DNA from: JBAXEO01 sp963789515
GTDB taxonomy: Bacteria > Actinomycetota > Coriobacteriia > Anaerosomatales > JAAXUF01
Direction of reading: 5' to 3'
Length of the DNA stretch: 64,000 nt
Assembly: GCA_963789515.1 (NCBI GenBank)
Contig: CAWBKW010000002.1
Span: forward strand, 496,001 to 560,000
Shown here: in pieces, positions 57,590-64,000 of the stretch
How positions within the stretch are numbered: the stretch's first letter is position 1
Layout: every line of letters starts with the position of its first letter
Position numbers and translations under genes: made by a program
Notes under the pieces: generated by a model
The model's database searches: none
What the model saw: the letters and a program-made list of their open reading frames with translations, nothing else
What the model was told of the DNA's origin: nothing

Positions 57590-59338
57590 GTGGCGCCAAA
57601 GCGCAGACGGCCGCCGGGAAGCGGCCGCTTCACGTTCATCCTCCTGATGTGCTCAACGCTCCTGCTCGTGATCGTCGTCCGGCTCGTCTGGGTCCAGGTC
57701 GTCAATGCCCCGGCGTACTCTGCCAAGGCGACTGCCCAGAGGATGCGAGACATCGAGCTCCCCGCCCGTCGGGGGACCATCTACGACCGCGAGGGCGAGC
57801 CGCTCGCGGTGAGCGTGGATGCGCGAACCGTCTACGCCGCGCCCAATACGATCAAGGACAAGGCGGGAGCCGCGCAGGCGCTCGCTTCAGTACTGGGCGG
57901 TTCTCCGAAGAGCTACCAGTCCAAACTGGCCAAGGACAGCGGGTTCGTCTATATCGCGCGTGCAGTCGACGTCGACCAGGCCAAGTCGCTCGAGGCGCTC
58001 AACATCAAGGGTATCGGCTTTCTTGAAGACTCGCGCCGGCTCTACCCGTCCGGAGAGCTTGCCTGTCAGGTGCTCGGCTTCGTCGGCAACGAAGGTCGCG
58101 GACTTGCGGGAATAGAGAAGCGCTATGACGATGTGCTCGGCGGTCGTGCGGGTGTGCTGCTGGGCGAGCGGGACCCCTACGGCCGCCCGATCCCCGGTGG
58201 GGTGCAGAAGAGCATCGACCCGATCGACGGGCATGACATCGTCCTCGCGATCGACAAGGACATCCAGTACCACACGCAGACCGAACTCGCCAAGGCAGTC
58301 AAGGAGTTCGGCGCCAAAGGCGGCTCGATCGTCGTCATGAACCCTCGAAACGGCGAGATCTACGCGATGGCCTCGACACCCGGCTTCAACCCGAACGAGT
58401 ATCGAAAGGCGAACTCCGACGGCTTCCGCAACAGGCCCGTCTCCGACGCCTACGAGCCCGGTTCCACGATCAAGTCGCTCACCGCCGCAGCGGTCATCGA
58501 CAAAGGGCTCTACAAGCCTTCGTCGAGATTCGATCTGCCTTCGACGCTGACCATCGCCGGCCGCACCATCCACGAGTCGCACGACCGCGGCAACGTCGAC
58601 TGGTCGCTGACGGACATCGTCACCAAGTCCTCCAACATCGGAGCGGTGAAGCTGGGCCTGAAGCTCGGGAAGCGGCGTCTGTACGACTACTTCTCGGCGT
58701 TCGGCCTGACCGAGACCACCGGCGTGGACTATCCGGGCGAGGCACGCGGCTGGCTACCGGTGCCATCGGCGTGGTCGGCAAGCTCGATCGCCAACATCCC
58801 GTTCGGCCAAGGAGTCTCGGCGACTCCGCTGCAGCTGTGCCGGGCGGTCTCGGCTCTGGCGAACGAGGGCGAGATCGTGACCCCCCACTTTCTGCTGAAG
58901 GTGCCCGAGGACCCCGACATGGAGCTGACCTGGCCCAAGCGGCGTGCCATTTCGCCGGAGGCGGCCAGGTCGACCACTCAGATGCTCAAGAACGTGGTCA
59001 TGGAAGGCACGGGCACCGAGGCGGCCGTGAGCGGTTATGAAGTCGCCGGCAAGACGGGGACAGCACAGGTCGCCTTGAAGAACGGGCTCGGGTACGCGGA
59101 GGGAACGTACATCTCGTCGTTCATCGGCTACCTCCCGGCCGACGACGCCCAGGTGCTCATCTCAGTCAAGATCGACGAGCCGAGCAATGCCATCTATGGC
59201 GGTGTCGTGGCGGCGCCGACGTTCTCCAAACTCGCGCAGTTCTCGGTCGAACACCTCAAGATCCCGCCCACGACCACCAAGAGCCGACCCCCGACGAGCA
59301 CGGTTGAGCCTTCTGACTCCGAGGACTCGGACCAGTGA
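57590..59338 (+). CDS. ftsI: Division-specific transpeptidase FtsI (PBP3)
   Basis: A class B penicillin-binding protein, 582 residues, cross-linking septal peptidoglycan. One N-terminal membrane helix (FTFILLMCSTLLLVIVVRLV), a PBP dimerisation domain (RRGTIYDREGEPLAVSVDAR) and a transpeptidase domain with SxxK in YEPGSTIKSLTAAAVI, SxN in KSSNIGAVKLG and KTG in AGKTGTAQVA. No PASTA domains. The C-terminus is a short Thr/Ser/Pro-rich tail. GTG at 57590 follows GGAGG at a good distance. Intact. Confidence 0.95.
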   Translation: MAPKRRRPPGSGRFTFILLMCSTLLLVIVVRLVWVQVVNAPAYSAKATAQRMRDIELPARRGTIYDREGEPLAVSVDARTVYAAPNTIKDKAGAAQALASVLGGSPKSYQSKLAKDSGFVYIARAVDVDQAKSLEALNIKGIGFLEDSRRLYPSGELACQVLGFVGNEGRGLAGIEKRYDDVLGGRAGVLLGERDPYGRPIPGGVQKSIDPIDGHDIVLAIDKDIQYHTQTELAKAVKEFGAKGGSIVVMNPRNGEIYAMASTPGFNPNEYRKANSDGFRNRPVSDAYEPGSTIKSLTAAAVIDKGLYKPSSRFDLPSTLTIAGRTIHESHDRGNVDWSLTDIVTKSSNIGAVKLGLKLGKRRLYDYFSAFGLTETTGVDYPGEARGWLPVPSAWSASSIANIPFGQGVSATPLQLCRAVSALANEGEIVTPHFLLKVPEDPDMELTWPKRRAISPEAARSTTQMLKNVVMEGTGTEAAVSGYEVAGKTGTAQVALKNGLGYAEGTYISSFIGYLPADDAQVLISVKIDEPSNAIYGGVVAAPTFSKLAQFSVEHLKIPPTTTKSRPPTSTVEPSDSEDSDQ

Positions 59339-59379
59339 GCAGCATGGTAGAATCGGCGGCTGGACGAGCGGAAGTGCCG

Positions 59380-60835
59380 ATGACCGAAGCACTGATGACC
59401 AACCTATTGCGCGGTGTCGGAGCGACGCCGCTGAGCGCTTCGGATGCGACGGTAGGGGGGATCGCCTACCGTTCGGACAACGTGTGTCCGGGCGACGCGT
59501 TCTTCTGCGTCCGGGGGTTCTCGCACGACGGTCACGACTTCGCCGAGGATGCGCAGAGCAGGGGTGCGTCGGCGTTCATCGTTGAGCGGGAGTTGACCGC
59601 CATTCACGCGCCGCAGTTCCTGGTGACGGACTCGCGCGTAGCGCTCGCGCTCGCTGCCGCGGAGTTCTACGACCATCCGAGCCGGAGCATGGACCTGGTC
59701 GGGATCACGGGGACCAACGGCAAGACGACCACCACGTACCTGCTCGACTCGATCATGCGGGCGGCGGGGCGTGTGACCGGAATCGTCGGGACGGTCGAGA
59801 CACGAGTCGCGGGAGAGCGGGTCGCATCGAACCGGACGACGCCGGAGTCCTCGGACCTCGAAGCATTGCTGGCTCGTATGCGCGACGCGGGCGTTTCGGC
59901 CGCGGCGCTCGAGGTTTCGAGCCATGCGATCGATCTGCACCGCGTCGACGGTCTTCGCTTTGCGGTCGCGGCATTCACGAACCTGACCCAGGACCATCTG
60001 GACTACCACAGCACGCTCGAGGAGTACTTCTCGGTGAAGCGCAGGCTGTTCACGGACTTCGACGTGGCCGCCCGTGTCGTCAACATCGACGATGCCGCGG
60101 GGGCGGAACTGTCTGCCGCGCTCCCGGATCCCATCACGGTGGGGCTTGACGAGTCAGCGTCGGTACGAGCCCGCAACGTGGTGCTCTCCGCTCTCGGCGC
60201 GCGCTTCGAGTTGGTCGTGCAAGGGAGCGTAGTCCCCGTGGCGCTGCCTTTGTCGGGCGCGTACAACGTCAGCAACGCGCTGGTGGCGGCCGGTTGCGCT
60301 CTTGCGTGCGGCATCGATCTGGCCACCGTCGTTCGCGGCCTCGAGGGGGCGCCTCAGGTTCCGGGGCGCCTGGAGCGGGTCGACGACGGGGGCGCGTTCG
60401 CCGTGATCGTCGACTACGCGCACACGCCGGACTCCCTGGAGAAGGCCATCCGGGCCGTGAAGGCGGTCACCCCGGGCCGGGTCATCGTGGTGTTCGGATG
60501 CGGGGGGGACCGGGATCCTGACAAGCGGGCCGCTCATGGGAACGGCCGCGGGCGTCTCGGCGGACGAGGTCATCGTGACGAGCGACAACCCGCGCTCGGA
60601 GGATCCCGTGGGGATCATCCTCCAGATCGAGGACGGCCTCCGTCTCACGGGGGCTTCGTGGCAGGTCGAGGTGGACCGCGGGCGTGCCATCGCACGCGCG
60701 ATCGCACTCGCCGAGCCCGGCGATTCTGTCTTGATCGCAGGAAAGGGACACGAGGACTACCAGATCTTCGCCGACCGCACGGTGCACTTCGACGACCGCG
60801 AGGTCGCCAGGCGCGAACTGCAGGCATCATGCTGA
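59380..60835 (+). CDS. murE: UDP-MurNAc-tripeptide synthetase MurE; one frameshift
   Basis: This ligase adds the third stem-peptide residue. Motifs: GITGTNGKTTTTYLLDSIMR (ATP), TTPESSDLEALLARMRDAG, EVSSHAIDLHRVDGLRF, TNLTQDHLDYHSTLEEYF and VDYAHTPDSLEKAIRAVK. The frame breaks at GGG 60527-60529; one G fewer gives GGDRDPDKRPLMGTAAGVSA. TSDNPRSEDP then carries the DNPR motif that selects meso-diaminopimelate, and IAGKGHEDYQ follows. Unrepaired, the frame would run straight into murF as a false 967-residue fusion. Start uncertain: ATG 59380, or ATG 59344/GTG 59335. Confidence 0.93.
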
Positions 60836-62238
60836 CGGCCACGGTCGAGACCATCCTCGCAGCTACGGGCGGTACGTTGGTCTTCGGCTCGCCCGATGTC
60901 GTGGGAAACGACGTGGCGGTGGACTCGCGCGAGGTGGTCGCCGGTTGCGTGTTCTTCGCGCTCCGCGGAGAGCGCGTCGACGGACACGACTTCCTCAAGC
61001 AAGCGATCTCCGCCGGCGCACGTGTGCTGATCGTCTCGCGCGGGGACGACGAGCTTTCGGGCGTCTTGCACCATGCCGTCGGCAGAGAGGTCGCCGCGAT
61101 TCGGGTGGACGACTGCGCCAAGGCGCTTCAGGACCTGGCGGCGTTTCACCGCTCACGGCTCACCTGTGCGGTCGTAGGCGTGACCGGTTCGACAGGCAAG
61201 ACCACCACCAAGGACTTCCTCGACTCGGTGCTTCGGTCGTCGATGCGTGTCATTTCGACCCAGGGCAACCAGAACAACGAGCTGGGCGTGCCGATGACGG
61301 TGTTGCGTGCCGGAGCCGACACCGAAGTGCTCGTCGTCGAGATGGGCATGCGGGGGCTCGGACAGATCGCGGACCTTTGCGCCGTCGCGCGGCCTACGAT
61401 CGGGCTCGTGACGAACGTGGGCGTGACGCACATCGAACTCCTGGGCACCCAGGATGCAGTGGCGAGCGCCAAGGGTGAGCTCGTCCGCGCGCTCGACTCT
61501 CACGGTGCCGCGTTCCTCAACGGTGATGACACGTTCAGCCCTGCGATCGCCGAGACGTCGCTCGCGCCCGTGACCTACTACGGCCTCTCGGAACGGTGCA
61601 CCGTGCGCGCGGAGGGCATCGAAGTCGATACTCGCAGTCACGCCTCCTTCGAACTCGTCACTGACGAGGGCAGGGTGCGTGTGTCGCTCTCGGTTCCCGG
61701 CCGACACAACGTCTACAACGCGCTTGCCGCGGCGTCCGTCGGGCTGTACCTCGGGGTTGGTCTCGACACTGTCGCGACCGCGCTCGGTTCGGCTGAACTG
61801 ACCGCGATGCGCATGCAGACGTTCGTCTCGGCTGACGGCATCACGGTGATCAATGACGCGTACAACGCCAATCCCGTCTCCATGCAGGCGGCCGTCGTCA
61901 CACTGGCCGAGATGGAGTCGGCCGAACGGCGCATCGCGGTCCTCGGCGATATGGCGGAACTCGGCTCGCTGACCGAACTCGCGCACTTCCGAGTCGGCGA
62001 GGTCGTGGCGCGGCTCCCGGTCGACGTGCTCGTGACCGTGGGACCGCGGGCGCGGCACATCGCGGACGGCGCGCGAGCCGAGGGTATGTCGATCGACCAC
62101 ATCCACGCGTGCGCGACCGCCGGGGAAGCCACCGCGACCCTGCGCGGGCTTCTCCGTCACAATGATGCGGTGCTCGTGAAAGCGTCGCGTGTCATGGGCC
62201 TGGAGTCAGTCGTCGAAGAGATCGTGAGCCCGGCGTGA
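60829..62238 (+). CDS. murF: UDP-MurNAc-tripeptide:D-Ala-D-Ala ligase MurF
   Basis: This enzyme completes the pentapeptide precursor. 469 residues from ATG 60829, overlapping the murE stop. Motifs: DSREVVAGCVFFALRGERVD, VGVTGSTGKTTTKDFLDSVL (ATP), TQGNQNNELGVPMTVLRA, VEMGMRGLGQIADLCAVARP, TNVGVTHIELLG, NDAYNANPVSMQAAVVTLAE and AVLGDMAELG. Intact; GTGA overlap with mraY. Confidence 0.96.
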   Translation: MLTATVETILAATGGTLVFGSPDVVGNDVAVDSREVVAGCVFFALRGERVDGHDFLKQAISAGARVLIVSRGDDELSGVLHHAVGREVAAIRVDDCAKALQDLAAFHRSRLTCAVVGVTGSTGKTTTKDFLDSVLRSSMRVISTQGNQNNELGVPMTVLRAGADTEVLVVEMGMRGLGQIADLCAVARPTIGLVTNVGVTHIELLGTQDAVASAKGELVRALDSHGAAFLNGDDTFSPAIAETSLAPVTYYGLSERCTVRAEGIEVDTRSHASFELVTDEGRVRVSLSVPGRHNVYNALAAASVGLYLGVGLDTVATALGSAELTAMRMQTFVSADGITVINDAYNANPVSMQAAVVTLAEMESAERRIAVLGDMAELGSLTELAHFRVGEVVARLPVDVLVTVGPRARHIADGARAEGMSIDHIHACATAGEATATLRGLLRHNDAVLVKASRVMGLESVVEEIVSPA

Positions 62239-63287
62239 TCCGGTTCGCCCAATACCCCACCTACCAGGTGTTCCTGGCCGTCGTCATCGCGATGGTCTCG
62301 GCGGCGTTGCTCTTTCCGCTGTGGATCCGCTTGCTGCGTGTGCGCAATATCGGTCAGCAGGTCAGGGCCGACGGACCGCAGGGCCACCTGGTCAAGCAGG
62401 GCACACCTACCATGGGCGGCGTCCTGATTCTGCTCGTGGTGACCGCTACGTTCCTCGTCGAGGGGCGCACGTCTCGGCTGAGCCTGCTGGCGCTCGGGGC
62501 GATGCTGGGCTGCGGTCTGCTCGGCTTCATCGACGACTGGTCGAAGGTTTCGCACGAGCGTTCACTCGGCTTGCGCCCCCGCGCCAAGCTGTTCTGGCAA
62601 GGCGTTGTCGCTGTGGTGTTCGGGCTGCTCGTCGTCAACTGGGGCGGGTTGTCGACATGGGTGCAGGTGCCGCTCGCCAACGCTCGGCTCGATTTCGGCA
62701 TACTCACGACCACGATTCCTGTTGCGGGAGTGGCGATCGTGGTGCCATGGCTGTACTTGGCTCTGGTCTTCATCATGGTGGCAGGCATGAGCAACGCGGT
62801 GAACCTCACCGACGGACTCGACGGGCTGGCGGCCGGCACGGTGACGATCGTCGCGCTGGCCTTCGCGGGCATCGCCTTTCGCCAGAACGCGCTGCCCTCG
62901 GCGCTGCTTGCGGCCGCTGTCGCCGGTGCCTGCATCGGCTTCCTCTGGTACAACAGCTATCCCGCGGACATCTTCATGGGGGACACCGGCTCGCTCGGCC
63001 TCGGGGCGCTCATCGCCGCTCTGGCCGTGATCACCAAGACGGAGTTGCTCCTGCTCGTGATCGGGGGGATCTACGTGGCCGAGACACTCTCAGTGATCCT
63101 CCAGGTTGCCTCGTTCAAGCTCACGGGCAAGCGGATCTTCCGAATGGCCCCGATCCACCATCACTTCGAGATGCTCGGCTGGTCCGAGACCAAGGTGATG
63201 GTCCGGTTCTGGATCATCACCGGCATTCTGGCCGGGCTCGGCTTCGCGATGTACTTCGTGGGCACGGTCGTCGCGAGGGCCAAGTGA
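62235..63287 (+). CDS. mraY: Phospho-MurNAc-pentapeptide transferase MraY
   Basis: This polytopic enzyme makes lipid I from UDP-MurNAc-pentapeptide and undecaprenyl phosphate. 350 residues. Motifs: QGTPTMGGVLILLVVTATF, LGFIDDWSKVSHERSLGLRP (DDxxK), GMSNAVNLTDGLDGLAAGTV (NLTDGLDGL), YPADIFMGDTGSLGLGALIA, and APIHHHFEMLGWSETKVMVR (HHHFE). All catalytic residues are present, unlike the MraY-like paralogue at 38379. GTG at 62235 overlaps murF. Intact. Confidence 0.97.
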   Translation: MIRFAQYPTYQVFLAVVIAMVSAALLFPLWIRLLRVRNIGQQVRADGPQGHLVKQGTPTMGGVLILLVVTATFLVEGRTSRLSLLALGAMLGCGLLGFIDDWSKVSHERSLGLRPRAKLFWQGVVAVVFGLLVVNWGGLSTWVQVPLANARLDFGILTTTIPVAGVAIVVPWLYLALVFIMVAGMSNAVNLTDGLDGLAAGTVTIVALAFAGIAFRQNALPSALLAAAVAGACIGFLWYNSYPADIFMGDTGSLGLGALIAALAVITKTELLLLVIGGIYVAETLSVILQVASFKLTGKRIFRMAPIHHHFEMLGWSETKVMVRFWIITGILAGLGFAMYFVGTVVARAK

Positions 63288-64000
63288 CCTCGATGGGCGA
63301 CATTCTCGTGCTTGGCCTGGGCCGGAGCGGCCGCGAGGCGGCGCGCATCGCTGCGATTCTGGTCTCGGATGGCCGTGCGCGTTCGGTGACCGCTCTGGAC
63401 TCGGCTCAGACCGTCGAGCTGCAGCAGGTCGCCGAGCGTCTCAGGTCACTCGGCGTGCGCGTGGTCTTGGGCGCGACCACGGTGGAGGGCCGTTTCGGCG
63501 TCTGCGTCGCGAGCCCGGGGATTCCGCCCCACGCCGACCTGATGAAGGCGGCTGCCGTGGCGGCCGACAGGGTCATCTCCGAAGTGGAGTTCGCATTCCT
63601 GCTCTCCTCGCAGCCCTGGATCGCCATCACCGGTACCAACGGCAAGACGACCACCACCGCACTGGTGACTCATCTGCTCAACACGGCGGGCATCCCGGCG
63701 CGCTCGGTCGGCAACTACGGACCGCCCGCCGTCGAGGCGGCCGTCGAAGCCTCGCGAAGCGAGGTGCTGGTCGCCGAGGTCTCGTCGTTCCAGCTGGCTC
63801 ACATCGACACGTTCCACCCCAGGGTGGCAGTCCTGCTCAACATCACGCCTGACCACCTCGACTGGCATGGGTCCCTCAGCTCCTACGCCGCCGACAAGGC
63901 CCGGGTCTTTGAGAATCTCGAGGCCGGCGACACGGCGGTGATCGACGTCGACGACCCCGGATCGCGGCCGTACGCGCAGCTGCTGGAGGCCCGCGGCGTC
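63284..64000 (+). CDS. murD: UDP-MurNAc-L-Ala:D-Glu ligase MurD, 3' end outside window
   Basis: The first 239 codons of a MurD-type ligase: ILVLGLGRSGREAARIAAIL (N-terminal Rossmann), VCVASPGIPPHADLMKAAAV, AITGTNGKTTTTALVTHLLN (ATP), VAEVSSFQLAHIDTFHPRVA (SSFQL), LLNITPDHLDWHGSLSSYAA and KARVFENL. GTG at 63284 overlaps the mraY stop; ATG at 63293 is possible. It remains open to the last base. ftsW, murG, murC and ftsZ would be expected next. Confidence 0.93.
   Translation, partial: MTSMGDILVLGLGRSGREAARIAAILVSDGRARSVTALDSAQTVELQQVAERLRSLGVRVVLGATTVEGRFGVCVASPGIPPHADLMKAAAVAADRVISEVEFAFLLSSQPWIAITGTNGKTTTTALVTHLLNTAGIPARSVGNYGPPAVEAAVEASRSEVLVAEVSSFQLAHIDTFHPRVAVLLNITPDHLDWHGSLSSYAADKARVFENLEAGDTAVIDVDDPGSRPYAQLLEARGV

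Overview
The window is high-GC, almost fully coding DNA from one chromosome, most likely a deep-branching actinobacterium (Coriobacteriia/Anaerosomatales-like). This rests on base composition, actinobacterial markers (the SteA/SteB pair, CvnB/CvnD-like proteins), an apparent monoderm envelope, and gene blocks recalling both Mycobacterium tuberculosis (aroC-aroK-aroB-aroQ-pepQ-efp-nusB; tlyA-nadK-recN-steA-steB-pyrG-xerD) and Bacillus (efp-acc-asp23-nusB-xseB-dxs-tlyA-recN). Genus is not claimed. No tRNA, rRNA, CRISPR array, transposase or prophage gene was seen.

Layout. 1-4.6 kb: a signalling module of Roadblock/LC7 protein, DUF4388 protein, CvnD/MglA-like GTPase and a Pro/Glu-rich membrane protein. 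4.7-12.3 kb: type IV pilus genes (pilB, pilC, major pilin, pilD, pilM, pilN, pilO, a PilP/GspC-like protein). 12.4-15.6 kb: the shikimate genes aroC, aroK, aroB, aroQ. 15.7-19.7 kb: three prepilin-type minor subunits, one a long repeat-bearing adhesin candidate. 19.7-31.3 kb: M24 peptidase, efp, biotin-dependent carboxylase genes, asp23, nusB, xseB, dxs, tlyA, nadK, recN. 31.4-43.3 kb: steA, steB, glycosyltransferase (-), murJ (-), a phosphatase-like polytopic protein, a MraY-like transferase, pyrG, M20 peptidase, DUF3866. 43.3-48.7 kb: a coiled-coil membrane protein (-), alanine dehydrogenase, an SPFH protein, xerD. 48.7-53.7 kb: a BMP-family nucleoside ABC importer. 53.7-55.2 kb: three small or medium membrane-protein genes on the minus strand. 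55.4-64 kb: the division/cell-wall cluster mraZ-rsmH-ftsL-ftsI-murE-murF-mraY-murD, the last cut by the window edge.

Function. The first 20 kb encode extension ATPase, platform, pilins, peptidase and alignment complex of a type IV pilus, apparently of a monoderm (no secretin seen), headed by a GTPase module that could set pilus position or activity. The middle is housekeeping: aromatic and isoprenoid precursors, carboxylation, DNA repair, CTP synthesis. MurE through MurD with MraY, MurJ, FtsI and FtsL build and export peptidoglycan precursors; the MurE DNPR motif points to meso-diaminopimelate.

Quality. About 20 conserved genes are broken by single-base frame changes, and aroB by one in-frame stop. 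Most breaks have the same sign (one extra base, usually G or C). This looks like residual sequencing error rather than gene decay, so each such gene is given here as one reconstructed CDS across the break.
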